Counted from the stretch's first letter, positions 21,999 through 33,549 are shown. The stretch: 64,000 nucleotides of DNA from Vanessa cardui (GCF_905220365.1 NC_061135.1:1195501-1259500), one strand, 5' to 3'. Notes: generated from the letters alone by a model not told the origin. A program made the numbers and translations.

Positions 21999-21999
21999 A

Positions 22000-22122
22000 C
22001 GTGTACTACCACCCACAATACACCAACAACAACAACGCCAGCGCCCGTATACATTGGCGTTGTAAGATATATTGTTATTATTGACATCGCCAAATCACCA
22101 CCAACCTTGGACACTAAGATTT
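22000..22122 (-). mobile_element. SINE-A remnant
   Basis: CATTGGCGTTGTAAGATAT, ATCGCCAA and CACCACCAACCTTGG are retained in SINE-A order; the rest is degraded. Confidence 0.5.
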
Positions 22123-23089
22123 AACTTTGTTTGTATGTCTAATTATACGGCCAAAGCGAAAACTGCATCAAAAACAATTATTAGTGGCCAACATCAAACA
22201 AATTTTTTTTCGATGTAGGTATACGCACACTAGCAACATAGTAGGGAAGTTGTTGCGATTGTCAAGCGCAGATGTCATGCACACCAAGACATTATAGTTG
22301 GTGAGTATTTTAGTTATTTTGTACTGCGACTACTATCTAGATATAAATAAATAACTTGATAATTTTATATATCTTGTTTCTTTAGTTACACTGGAGCAAT
22401 CAACCACCAAACCGGCCAACCAATACAGAAATACGAATTATAACTATCTGACAGTAGAATTTATGGAAAGTAAGTACTTAGATGGGCACAACTTAACAGT
22501 GAAGGGGTCTTTAGTTCAGTTGTTAAATATTAACAGTATATGAACCTCTTTAATGGTGTGTAATTTTATTCCTCATGAACAATTTTTTGCCACGACAGCT
22601 CGAGGGAAATTAGATAAATACGCAGAACATACTATATCTTCTAAAAATATCCTCAAACACATGGTCACTGACAAAATTCGATGGGACAAATCCAACTGTG
22701 ATTTAGGTACGTGATTTCTGAAACACGAGGGTATAAATACTGCTAGGTTGGAAGTACAGAGGTATCTTCCAACATTTGGCTCGACTTCAGGACCTCAGGA
22801 TGCTCTATAAACCCATTTGACTTACTACGTTATCATACACTTCATATCAGATTGAAATATCATAAATATAAAACATCAGCATATCTGTTTGAATATTAAA
22901 CATGAATAGAACGAAATCATATCTTATTCAATTCTAGATAACAAATTGCAAAGCGAAATTACGCTTCGATAGATACCGTCGCAAACATTATTATATAGAA
23001 AACATCAAGCTATGCAGCATATTAATAAGCGTTCTCTATACGGATGCATATTTTTATATATATTCATTGACCAGACATAACCTACTGCA
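22123..23089. other. Non-coding stretch, nothing recognised
   Basis: No repeat-family blocks and no exon-like open frame. Confidence 0.5.
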
Positions 23090-23230
23090 AACAATAAAGG
23101 ATTGTTTGTCAGGAGGCAAAAGAATTCTTGTACTTTCTTGGAGTTTCAAATTTCATCAAATTCGATTCATTGATTTAGCTGTGAAAGTGATATACATATA
23201 GACATACGTCCTTTTTAATTTATATTATAC
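23090..23230 (-). mobile_element. Family F fragment
   Basis: CTTGGAGTTTCAAATTTCAT, CAAATTCGATTCA and GTGAAAGTGA match the family F minus strand. Confidence 0.55.
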
Positions 23231-23949
23231 AATAGTATAGATATAAACGCCTTCGATTTAATAAACTATCAGCCTGGGCCTTATGCCTCGTCTACATGTG
23301 ACTATGATCCAAAACACGCCGGTATTCTGTAGCATTTTATTCCACCAACCACGCACTTCATAATAACCTATAATGCTTGCCGTGGTTTGGACCAATAATT
23401 GGTGGAAGTTTACGGATCCCAACCACTGGACTGAATTTTAATGACGCTACACGAAAGATAACATAAAAATATTCTAAGCCATCACCCACTTAAATACCTC
23501 AAAAAAAACATTGATATCCAATTGATTGATTGATTGACTGATGAGTCCAACCCTTAAAAATAAGTTTAGGCATGTGCGGAATTCAAATTAAAAAAAATAC
23601 CTTTTTCTTTACATATATACAGAAGATACCCCGTGTTTGTCTAATCCCAAAAACGTATATTATCATAAATATTTGTCATGGTGAAAATACTGATAGAAAA
23701 TTATTTAAATTATTTTTGTCGTTAACATATATAACGGAGCTCCCCGTTTTCTTATGTAAATTCAAAATATAAATTTCATAAGAGTACCAGTGTATTGAAA
23801 GTCAATGAGAATATAGCATTTTATACAATTATATACATAGATAGATCTACTTCGTACGTATCGTAATACGTATTACGTACTTTGGTACGCAGCACCTAAA
23901 TATTCTGCCGCCAAAAAGATAAACAATATAATATAGAATACAGAGCGCC
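23231..23949. other. AT-rich stretch, nothing recognised
   Basis: The 66-codon frame at 23572-23772 is AT-driven and matches nothing I know. Confidence 0.5.
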
Positions 23950-24015
23950 AATGTCTTGAGGCGATGGTGACCACTTACCATCAGGTGGCCTACTTGCTCG
24001 TCTACCTTCCTATTT
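23950..24015 (+). mobile_element. SINE-A 3' fragment
   Basis: GGTGACCACTTACCATCAGG and TGGCCTACTTGCTCGTCTAC are the last blocks before the poly-A end of SINE-A. Confidence 0.65.
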
Positions 24016-25254
24016 TACGTAAAGAAAATGTAAAATGGTATATTTACTATACCATTATAATTAATATAATACCACAGAACAAAACCAACTCTTTTACTCG
24101 TATCATAGAAATATATTATGATTAACATATTTTAATAATGTCTAAAAATAACCTAACTATCGATGATGTCAATAAAAAACATACTTAAAATATATATATA
24201 TATATGCTTTGTTATCAAGATAAATAATAGTAATGGCCCTATTCAAACCTTGGATCGTGGAAATTCGTCAGCTAGTAACCGCCTAATTAATTTTAATAGC
24301 AAATTTATAGAACCGAGTATTTGCCATCAGATTTATGTTTGCATCTGGCTCATTATAATTTATTTAAAATTTAGTATCTACTAAATTTCTATTAACTATT
24401 TACTAATTCAAACAAATGACACCTATATTTTAAAACATTATTAAACTACATTGTAATAATATTTTGTTGCAATACATATTTTTAAAGTAAGCACTCTTTG
24501 GAAATGAAGTAATCGCTTTAGGGCTTTTTCATTTATAAAACAAAAAATGGAGGGTGATAAAAAAGCCGTTGAATTTCTTTAGCCGGTTTTTCTACAGATA
24601 TTTCATCGAAATTTGAATTATGATAACGTTCCTACACTAGTTATTATTATTATACTATCGATTAAAAAAAATGACCAAAAACATAATTCTATAGACTTAT
24701 TACTAAATGTAACCTGTTACCTTTAACCTTTCCTCAGTTAAGTAAGACCTTTTTGGTTTAGCGTGATAAAAATAAATCTTCTAACCAAACTACCCAAGTC
24801 AAAGAAGCAAGTGTGGAGAACCACACTACTCCAAAGTCGGCAAATTTTCATCCAGTATTTAAAGGATACCATGCAGCGTTTTTATTCATCATTCTAATTT
24901 CACTATTTAAAAGCATCTATTTCACCACAAAAATAATCTTCATTCAGTTTCATAATTTGTAAAAGTAAATTGAAATTGTGTATAACATTTTGATCGAATA
25001 ATTGAAAGTATAGCTCGCCAAGGAAAACCAATCGAAACCAAATCTAAATTCGTTACGGCTCCAGCCGTAATCCTACGAAATAGGAACAGTTAATTCTTGA
25101 AAGGAACAAGTAACTCGGGTTTTCTTTTAACTCAGCTGAAGTTAATTCTTTCTGAAGCTAAGAGGCAAGTTTTTAATTTTTTTCTTTTTACAATTTAGCC
25201 AGTTCTATGGCTAACATAAAATATAGTATATTCTAAAGTTCTTTTTTTTAAACG
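24016..25254. other. AT-rich stretch, one small LINE-like remnant
   Basis: AAAAAAGCCGTTGAATTTCT and GCCGGTTTTTCT near 24560-24595 resemble the LINE 3' motif of family D but are too short to call. A short TA run lies at 24190-24206. Confidence 0.4.
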
Positions 25255-25475
25255 CATTACCCATTTCCCCCATCTTCCCAAAAGGCGTCAAATGTTTCCT
25301 GACAGAAAGGTTATGAATAGGTATCCCGAGGCGAACTAAAAAAAATATCACTAAATTCTCAGTGGCAATCTGAAAGAACTAACGAGGTGGTCCGCATATT
25401 TCTCCGCGGTCATGTCAGATCACCATCCCATTCGATTATGAGACCGAAGAAATAGAGAGTACTCCTATATAGTAT
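25255..25475. repeat. Diverged direct duplication, left copy
   Basis: It shares in order with 25600-25857: GGCGTCAAA, a CCCGAG block, ATCA, TAAATTC, GTGGCA, ATTTCTCCGCGGTC, AGATCACCATC and GAAATAGAGAGTACTCCTAT. Substitutions and small indels separate the copies. Confidence 0.7.
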
Positions 25476-25599
25476 ATAGTAGATTCCAGGGTTCGTTTTT
25501 TTATACATATAAAGAATTTCCCCATCTGAATTTATAGTTATGTGGGACTCGCAAGTGCGCCCTAGTACACTAGAATACTTACAAAAAACCAACGGTTCC

Positions 25600-25857
25600 C
25601 TTTACCTCTCAGGAGGCGTCAAAGGTTCGTTCAGGCATGCTACCGTAATGGAAAGGTAAGGGAAGGAAATCCCGAGTCTTGGCAAAAAAAATTATCAATA
25701 AATTCAAAGTGGCAGCTTAGAATTAGCATGTTAGCATTGTTTGCACTTTCTTGGATATCATCGATCGATCCTCCAATTTCTCCGCGGTCTTGTAAGATCA
25801 CCATCTGATCATGAGATCATGAGATTCTGAGACTACAGAAATAGAGAGTACTCCTAT
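25600..25857. repeat. Diverged direct duplication, right copy
   Basis: This is the partner of the left copy, separated from it by about 125 bp of AT-rich sequence. An insert of about 60 bp before ATTTCTCCGCGGTC makes this copy longer. No coding frame spans either copy, and neither resembles the SINE families here. Confidence 0.7.
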
Positions 25858-26314
25858 GTTTGAAAAGAAACTTCTGTATTTTAATATAGCAATAGGCTAC
25901 TTTATATAAAGGGTGCCGTGATCGCAATCGTAAATTAATAAGTTTATTTAACTGAGTAGATGCATCTCATATCAATATTTTAAATGTTAATAATAATTTA
26001 AGCCGATTGGTTACGGTTTACAAACAATTACCGTTGTGGTTAGATCATGCAGTGGTTTCACGGTCTTTGCTGGTAAATTTTAAAATTCAATCACAAGCTT
26101 TATTTGGATAAACCAAAAACATTTCAAATTTATACGATACACTTTATGATATCAAATGAAAAAAAAATGTGTACAAATTGAATTTGTTTTGGAACTCTTT
26201 AAGATAGCAGCAAGATTTGGCATCAAATTTTTCATGATTACAAAAATCAGAAAGATATTTATACATCTCTTTCTTACAGCTTTCTGATATTTGAAGAAAT
26301 ATTTAAGAACTGCC
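25858..26314. other. AT-rich spacer, nothing recognised
   Basis: No repeat-family block or exon-like frame. Confidence 0.5.
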
Positions 26315-26588
26315 GAGAGCCGAGATGTTCCAGAGGTTAGAAAGCGTGCATTTTAACCGATGATTGCGGGTTCAAACCCAGGCAAGCACCACTGAATATT
26401 CATGTGCTTAGTTTGTGTTTATCATTCATCTCGTGCTCGGCGGTAAAGGAAAAAATCGTGAGGTGTATTCCATACACATGTGTATTCCACCAAACCGCAT
26501 TGGAACAGCGTGGTGGAATATGTTCCAAACCTTCTCCTCAACGGGCGATGAAGCCTTAGCTCAGCAGTGGCAAATTTACAGGCTGTTG
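26315..26588 (+). mobile_element. SINE-B copy, near full length
   Basis: GAGCCGAGATGTTCCAGAGG to TTTACAGGCTGTTGATG, with an intact B-box TGCGGGTTCAAACCC. A deletion near 26462 removes part of the CCTGCATGTGTCTAATTTC segment. Confidence 0.88.
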
Positions 26589-26929
26589 ATGTTTTAAATA
26601 TAGAGATAGAAAAACTAAAATGTCAATAGATAGAAAATGTGTAGCACTGACCCTGAACCAAAATAAAAATCTCGTCTCCAGAAATCTTTAGTACCTTTTA
26701 AGAACGTGTCGGATCCAAACGACATTACAAGGATATGTAAGTGACGCTATAACTCATATTATTGGGAGAGTATATTGCGTGACGTAAGCAAAAAATCGTG
26801 ATGGAATCACGATTCATATTCCAGTTATTTGGATCCATTATGACTATTAGAGAACATTTATCTTGTACATCATATCTGTGATTGAGAAATAAAAGTTGCA
26901 GTTACCTAAAACGTACAATATAAATAATA

Positions 26930-27227
26930 TCATCAAGCATATTATTCGATACAAGATTTTATAGATGATAAAAGAGCGTGGAGTTAATACCTGTTGACTT
27001 CCAAGCAGGATATATTAATTTAAATAATTGTATTTAACTAACATGACATTGAATTTTTTAAATGTTAAAAAAGAGTAACTACTGATTTTGTTGTCGGTTC
27101 TTCTCGGTAAAATCTACTTTCCGAACCAGAGGTAGCTTCACTTAATTGTAAAATGACGATTCAAAACTGCTTGGAAAAGCCTACTTGAATAAAGTTTATT
27201 TTTATTTTGATTTGATTTGATTTGATA
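26930..27227 (+). mobile_element. Family D LINE 3' end with pentamer tail
   Basis: It starts near the AATATTATTCGATACAAG-type block and runs to AATAAAGTTTATTTTTATTT, then (TTGAT)-type repeats. Very similar to 16427-16770. Confidence 0.9.
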
Positions 27228-27267
27228 AAGGGTTTAAAAACATTTGTAAACTAGGTTAAAAAAAATC

Positions 27268-27425
27268 ATATCATACGTTTTTCAAGTAGACGTTATAAGC
27301 ACTTTTAAATCATTTTACAAACTATATTAAGTGCAGGAACCACCACAATGTAGATTATACCAAAACGAAATGACTAGTAACTCAGTAGTTACTCTTTTTC
27401 AAAGCCTTTGCCTATCATTCAGTTA
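27268..27425 (-). mobile_element. Family D fragment, diverged
   Basis: TTTTCAAGTAGACGTTATAA, AAATCATTTTACAAACTATA and AACTCAGTAGTTACTCTTTT are in D order on the minus strand, about 40 bp from the plus-strand D copy. Confidence 0.65.
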
Positions 27426-27995
27426 AAGGTGAATTAGAAAGAATCTTCTTTCACACAAACTTATAAATTTATAAGTTTCACTCTTTTTAAAGTGCCAAAC
27501 CACATGTAAATAGAGTACATAGCTAATAGTCATATTTAACAATAGTCATACTTATTTTGTATACTCATATATAAACTTATTTTGTAATATTTCTTTTGCA
27601 CCAATAAATTATTATTATATTATAAATTTAAAAAAAAGATCTATCAATGAATTATTGATGTGAATGTGGGTTAAGAATTAAAGAACGATTGTTCTCATTC
27701 ATAGTCCAAGTATTCAGGCAAAGAACAAGCTAATTAAAGAAGAATAACAGTTACTTATTGATCACTCAAAGTAAACACTACGCTAGTTTGGGCACCAAAA
27801 TACCTTGACCTAAGAAAGCGGCTAAAGAAATAGACCGTTACGCAAACACGTGGGCCAGTCATAAGTCTTATTTAATCGATTATACGGATTAAGGATTGAG
27901 TGTTATTTGTTAACGTTGACACACGACATTATATACAGATTACTTATATAACTCAACGGTCGCTACTTTGAGTGTATTTATGTAATTATTCGAGT
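27426..27995. other. Non-coding stretch, nothing recognised
   Basis: AT-rich spacer with no recognised block. Confidence 0.5.
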
Positions 27996-28009
27996 GTACT
28001 CATATATTG

Positions 28010-28315
28010 AGCTGAGATGGCCCAGTGGTTAGAACTCGTGTATATAAACCGATGATTTCGTGTTTAAACCCAGGATAGCACCACTATACATATGCTTAAT
28101 TTGTGTTTACAGTTTATCTCGAGCTTGAAGGTGAAGGAAAACATCGTGAGGAAACCTCCATGTGTCTAAATTCATCGAAATTAAATTACATGTGTATTAA
28201 ACCAACCCGCATTGGAACAGCGTGGAGGAATATGTTCCAAAAAAACTCTCCATAATGGTAGGGGAAGCTTTAGCCCTAGCATTTGGAAATTTACAGGCTG
28301 TTACTGTACTGTACT
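28010..28315 (+). mobile_element. SINE-B copy with 14-bp target duplication and pentamer tail
   Basis: It begins AGCTGAGATGGCCCAGTGG and ends ACAGGCTGTTACTG followed by further TACTG units. The 14 bp GTACTCATATATTG at 27996-28009 recurs with one change at 28316-28329. Confidence 0.9.
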
Positions 28316-28412
28316 GTACTCATTTATTGTAACAAATATTATTTCAATTTTAGAATAAAATAATAGTAACCAGTCGAATTCGTTGTAATGGTTTATCATT
28401 TATGAATTACTA

Positions 28413-28640
28413 GCGACCTGACCCAGCTTCGCACGGGTGAAATGCTGATACTAAATATAGTAGAGAATGTCTAAATTATCAGTGTTTCTTCCATATATTG
28501 TCCATGTATTATATACAAAAACCTTCCTCTCCAATCACTCTATTATTTTAAAGATCTAAACATACATAGAGCAGACAACGCTAAACGACTGTGTTTTATA
28601 CTATGTTATGATGTTGACAATGACGATACGCGTATTCCTT
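28413..28640 (+). mobile_element. Family E copy
   Basis: ACTAGCGACCTGACCCAGC, TTCGCACGGGTGAAATGCTG, ACCTTCCTCTCCAATCACT and GTGTTTTATACTATGT are all present. The central AAACCGCATCAAAATCC segment is deleted. Confidence 0.8.
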
Positions 28641-28759
28641 CGATGTTTATACACTTTGGGGATGAAATAATCGCCTACAAGACGTATCAAAGATAAATAT
28701 GAAAGAAATAATTGTTAAGACCCAAGATGCTATAAATAGAAAAGTCCCGCTGATATTAT

Positions 28760-28890
28760 TTCAACGGTTCCTTTTATAACTAAGGTGTTCTTCACAAACC
28801 GTTTGTAGTTTTTTTTTACTTGACAATCAACGAGTAAGTGTAATACTATGTTAAATAAAGATAGACTTTTGACTTTGAATTTTATATTAA
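28760..28890 (+). mobile_element. Family D2 LINE tail
   Basis: GGTTCCTTTTATAACTAAGG, ACTTGACAATCAACGAGTAA and TTAAATAAAGATAGACTTTT follow the D2 order. Confidence 0.55.
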
Positions 28891-29933
28891 CCTAATATAT
28901 TATTGTTATTACACCTTCATTTAATTACACATAATAATTATAATACAAAGAAAACATAACAAATTAACCAAATATAAATTAAAACAAATGGATTTAATTA
29001 TTGAAAATTTCGGTGCTATTGTGTTGTTCTGTGGACTCACTACGCGTAAAAGGGATCTCCTCCAAGGGATTTCACCTTACTGTATCCCGACAGCAACCAT
29101 CCCTTTCTGACTTGCCACCGCCACTAGCTCGTCTGCCCCTCTTGTATATGGCCTGCCCTTTACTCTTATACTTTTTGGACCCGACCAATTTAGTATCCTA
29201 ATATAGACAATTGCATAAATAATTTAAAATAAAAAAACTATATTGAACTAAGCAATCTTAAAATGTAGGTTACATTTTAAGATTTTATTCCATATACTTT
29301 GAACTATAATAACGTTACGGATACCGTTTTGAGGTACATATATTTCTATGTAGGTTTATTATACAAATTCCATAGACAACGGCTACACTACTGTATTTCT
29401 TTTTTTTTAAACACAATTTACAAAAAGAAGGTTACATATAAGTTTCGAAATATGTTTGACAATAATTAAATATTATTATTAGTTAACTCTATTTATATAT
29501 GGCTTGACAATTTATAAATAATAAAAATTATTATCCTTTTTGTGTTATTTTTATGTTAATGATAATTAGTCCATCCGCTCCTGTAAAGTTAAAAGTAACA
29601 TTAATGCAAAGCAGAGAAATTTAATGTAGTAAAAACATTAAAAAAAAAAGAAAACGCAATTTTACATAAATGAACGCTGTAAATTTAGACGTGGATGTGT
29701 GCGTTTGTGACGTAGTGTGCGTGTGTAGGTGTATGTTAAATTTGCAGATCAACATACACAAGCTAGAAAGTAGAACTAAAATATCATTCAGTTTCTTCGT
29801 AATTTTCATTAAGAAGAAAATATGTTATATGTTTTTTTAATATTCTATATACGATATCTTGTATATTAAAATATCTTAATATTAACTTCATAAAGTTACT
29901 CATATAACTATAAAAGTATTTAACTTAAATTAA
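28891..29933. other. AT-rich stretch with one unassigned patch
   Basis: A GC-balanced spot lies near 29035-29170, with a 66-codon frame (29001-29201) whose peptide I do not recognise. A short CAC/ACAC-rich spot lies near 29695-29735. No repeat-family blocks. Confidence 0.4.
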
Positions 29934-30080
29934 CTAGCTGTGGCCGCGACTTCATACCCGTTTGAATTTAACAAAAAAGTTTTCGTTTTTGCCCAAGATA
30001 CTCCTAATCAGCTTCACCTGTCAGTGAAAGTTCTGTCAAAATCGGTCCATCCGCTCCAGAGCCGGAACAGACAGTTAAAA
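29934..30080 (+). mobile_element. Family G repeat (LINE-like end)
   Basis: CTAGCTGTGGCCGCGACTT, CGTTTGAATTTAACAAAA, TCAGTGAAAGTTCTGTCAAA and ATCGGTCCATCCGCTCCAGA are characteristic of RTE-type LINE ends in insects. The second copy is at 40532-40835. Confidence 0.6.
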
Positions 30081-30258
30081 ATTTAAATATATGTACCGTG
30101 TACACAAACACTTACCTACATTTAGTAAAAATGTGTTACTTCAATTAAAAAAACTGGCACTTCAATTTTATTATACAATTTCTTTTCTTTTTTTTTATGC
30201 ATATAGATGACAACAATTTATACTTTGAATGTAACTCAAGACTTTTTCACGTCAACTA

Positions 30259-30556
30259 CAACAACAACAACAGTCTGTAAATTCCCACTGCTGGGCTAAA
30301 GGCGTCCTCTCCCTTTGAGGAGAAGGTTGGAAGATATCCTACCACGCTGTTCCAATGTGGGTTGGTGGAATACACATGTGACAGAATTTCTATGAAATTT
30401 GTCACATGCAGGTTTCCTCACGATGTTTTCCTTCACCGCTGAGCACGAGATGAATTTTAAAGACAAATTAAGCACATGAATCAGCGGTGCTTGCCTGGAT
30501 TCGAATCCGCAATCATCGGTTAAGATACACGTATTCTAACCACTGGACCATCTCAA
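30259..30556 (-). mobile_element. SINE-B copy with 13-bp target duplication
   Basis: The (CAA)n tail complement starts at 30259 and the head complement ends CCACTGGACCATCTC. TTCACGTCAACTA is found on both sides (30246-30258 and 30568-30580). It is well preserved and therefore probably young. Confidence 0.92.
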
Positions 30557-30580
30557 AATTATTCTTCTTCACGTCAACTA

Positions 30581-30854
30581 AGAAACAAAAATTATCCGTA
30601 ACGAAGTATTTCATTTATCCGCATACATGGTCAGTAAGCCAATGGAATTACAGACCACAAGGGACGTAACACGTTAGACCGCGTGGTCTCATGAGTGTTC
30701 TTAAAAGGCCTTCGTATAGAACATAATTTATGTTATAACGCAGTTTAAGGGACGCCAAATATTTAACGATAAATATAATTTAAAATCGATTGAACGTTTT
30801 ATTATAGTCAAATGCATTGACAGTTTTATCGTTTTTATCACTAAATAATATAAA
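30581..30854. other. Spacer, nothing recognised
   Basis: No recognised block. Confidence 0.5.
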
Positions 30855-31080
30855 TCAAAGTTGCTTTGTCTGTTCCTATGTCCCTTTGTATGCTTAAATC
30901 TTTAAAACTACGCAACGGATTTTGATGTGGTTTTAAATTTTTTAATAGATAGAGTGATTCGATAGGTTTTAGAGGAGAGAAATATATGGACAATATAGTA
31001 AAGAAACACTGATAATTTAATAAGTTTGTAATGTGATGCCATAATTAAACAAATTCTGTAGTACATTTAGTATCAGCTTT
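30855..31080 (-). mobile_element. Family E copy
   Basis: AAAGTTGCTTTGTCTGTTCC, GTATGCTTAAATCTTTAAAA and ACGCAACGGATTTTGATGTG are the E minus strand. It resembles the 12265-12475 copy, including a shared GTGGACAATATAGTAAAGAA segment not seen in all copies. Confidence 0.75.
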
Positions 31081-31309
31081 TCACTCGAGCGCTGCCGAGG
31101 CAGGTGGCTAGTGATTGAAATATTTGAAACATAATAGTTTTTTTGAATTAAAACAAAAGAAAACTATGGAATTATAAGACATGAGTACACCCTACTCCTT
31201 GTTGAACTTGTATGTAAATAATTTCCAGAATACGAACTACTTTTCTATTAAGAATTACTACTATTCTATTAAGAATTTATACTATATATATATGTAAAAA
31301 GTTATTGTA

Positions 31310-31461
31310 CCCTTCCCATTAATATCAATATCATGATCCTTTACCCAAAGGTTGCCTGGAAGAGATCGCTGCTTAGCGATAAGGCCGCCTGTTGCACCTC
31401 ATGCAACTTTTATGTAACTAAAATGTTATTTTTTAGTTGTAAGATTGGGTGCAATAAAGAA

Positions 31462-31492
<31 letters not shown>

Positions 31493-31495
31493 ATA
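31310..31495 (+). mobile_element. Family K LINE 3' end with (AATA)n tail
   Basis: AGGTTGCCTGGAAGAGATCG, CTTAGCGATAAGGCCGCC, AGTTGTAAGATTGGGTGCAA and AATAAAGAATAAATAAATAA are a very common insect LINE 3' untranslated end. Its tail has expanded into a TAAA microsatellite. Coding sequence is absent. Confidence 0.75.
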
Positions 31496-31648
31496 CTTTA
31501 TTGACAGTTATTTTCGTTAGGATCTACGTAATTCAATAATTGTTTCACACTGTATTGAATTATGTACGTTTTCAATACGAAATTCCTTTAAATATATCAT
31601 AGTATAGTAAATCATATCTTAACTTGATCGCAATTCTTGAAATATGAC

Positions 31649-31923
31649 CAATGATATTCTAATAAACAGATATGTTATATCCATACTAAACAACAGAAAA
31701 AAGTGTGCAGCGCCGGGGACCGTTTATTTTAGTTTATTTTTACATTTCGTTAAAAGTAAAAAGGATAGCTTGATAAAAACAATAAGTAAAAAGGATAACT
31801 AGATGTTTTAATTACGCAAAACGTATTACTACGTAAAACGACTAAAGGAAAACGTCCCAATTAGGACGTTTTCTAGTCACTTTTCGCGCGTTAATAACAT
31901 ATCTGTTTACTAAAACATCATTG
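31649..31923. mobile_element. hAT-type MITE, copy 1 (275 bp)
   Basis: The terminal inverted repeats are about 30 bp (31649-31678 and 31894-31923) with three mismatches, beginning CAATGAT and ending ATCATTG. The flanking 8 bp AATATGAC is duplicated exactly (31641-31648 and 31924-31931). Eight-bp target duplications with CA...TG ends are the hallmark of the hAT superfamily. The centre carries the inverted pair AAACGTCC and GGACGTTT. No transposase frame is present, so it is non-autonomous. Confidence 0.9.
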
Positions 31924-31931
31924 AATATGAC

Positions 31932-32482
31932 CAATTAACTCTCCAGCGGATTGTCTGCGGTCCTGCTAGAAAAACAGTAAGCGTTTGCTGAGTTTCGCAT
32001 TGGTCGAGTTCAAATAAGTCTTACTATTGCATAATGACGGCGTTAGTAAGTTTAAAACAGCTGAAGATCGCGTGCCGTCGCATTGCGACGCGATCGATAC
32101 AACAACGCACGACTCACGGAAACGCTTTGCAAGCCCGCACCTTGATTCGATCGTCATGACATCGATCTGTCAAATGACAAATTACGTACTTCAAGTCATT
32201 TTTAAACGATATTCGATTGTTTTTTTTTCGCGATCCATTTTATTGGCACTTGATCTGCACGTGACTTGTTGCAATTAAATTTTAAACCAATAATTGAAAA
32301 ACTCATTAATGGCAATGTAATAATAAATATAGATAATTAAAAAAATATTTAAATAATTTCCTTTCATTCAAGAAAACTATTTACCATAAAAATAGTATTT
32401 AATATTTTAGAAAACTACTGCCTTCGATTGTCAATACCTAATCCAGGTTGGAATTCTTGTAGCAATTATAATTTTAATAAGC
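31932..32482. other. Single-copy segment between two MITEs
   Basis: The stretch 31960-32270 is GC-balanced and CpG-containing (GATCGCGTGCCGTCGC, TTGCGACGCGATCGATAC). An 83-codon plus-strand frame (32027-32278) and a 63-codon minus-strand frame overlap here. Neither matches a family I know. It is possibly a regulatory element or an untranslated exon. Confidence 0.3.
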
Positions 32483-32490
32483 ATCTCAGT

Positions 32491-32789
32491 CAATGATATT
32501 CTAATAAACATATATGTTATATCCATACTAAACAACAGAAAAAAGTGTGCCGCGTCGGGGACCGTTTATTTTTACATTTCGTTAAAAGTAAAAAGGATAG
32601 CTTGATAAAAACAATAAGTAAAAGGGATAACTAGATGTTTTAATTACGCAAAACGTATTACTACATAATTATGATGTATTATAACGTATTACTACGTAAA
32701 ACAATTTAAGGCAAACGTCCCAATTAGGACGTTTTCTGGTCTTCACTTTTTGCGCGTTAATAACATATCTGTTTACTACAACATCATTG
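32491..32789. mobile_element. hAT-type MITE, copy 2 (299 bp)
   Basis: Same family and same orientation as the copy at 31649, with the CAATGAT start and ATCATTG end. The flanking 8 bp ATCTCAGT is duplicated exactly (32483-32490 and 32790-32797). Compared with copy 1 it lacks about 10 bp after the GGGGACCG block and carries about 30 extra bp that duplicate the ACGTATTACTAC segment. Confidence 0.92.
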
Positions 32790-32797
32790 ATCTCAGT

Positions 32798-33297
32798 ATA
32801 ATACTCCATTTATTATTTTACTTAATTATAAGGTACTGATATTTGAGATAATTTTGTAGTTTAAAAAAGAAAAGACATAAGAATGAAGGGTTATGGAAGA
32901 ACGAGACCGTCTGCCATAAATTCCAATAGTCATCGCCTACTTCCTCGGAGGGTTCCAACCTGTTTATAGTTTCGTAACACGGAGCAACTAATAAAACCGT
33001 TTTTATTATATTATTTATTTTAATCGTCTAGATTATTTATTTATCCATTAGCTATCTGTGTAAAACGTGAACTGTCAGACAATTTTTACGGATAAAGTTC
33101 ATACAAAGTTACCTCTTCCTTTTGCCCTTTTATAAGTGCTTGAAATATTAGTTAATATTAGTTTTAAATTTCAATTTTTTTATGGACTTCGATTTTTAAG
33201 CCAAATGATCTTATTTTTGTAATAGAAATTAAACTTTAGTAACATTATAATTAATAACATTAAATGTTTCAATATATAAAAATATGAACTAAAACTA
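32798..33297. other. AT-rich stretch, nothing recognised
   Basis: No recognised block. Confidence 0.5.
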
Positions 33298-33400
33298 GTT
33301 ACTGTATAAATCTTGACCGCGTGGAACGGTGGCAAGAATGCTAGCAGCATTTCCCCGTTGAATCGCAATTCCAATCCTCTGGGCAAAAATGATCTTTTAA
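33298..33400 (+). mobile_element. Family J repeat, copy 2
   Basis: GACCGCGTGGAACGGTGG, AATGCTAGCAGCATTTCCCC, GTTGAATCGCAATTCCAATC and CTCTGGGCAAAAATGAT make this the better preserved of the two copies. Confidence 0.6.
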
Positions 33401-33549
33401 CATTAATTAATATAATTGAAAAATAAACGTATAAAGTCATTTAATGATATTATTCCATTCATCCTTTTTAAATAGGCGCCAAATTTTAATTAAGCTCTTA
33501 AAAATGTTTACATGAATACATGTGTGTACACAATGTATGGATTTTACTA

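Noticed and set aside
33180..33440. 86-codon minus-strand frame
   Set aside because: It includes a family J repeat and AT-rich DNA; no conserved motif is present.
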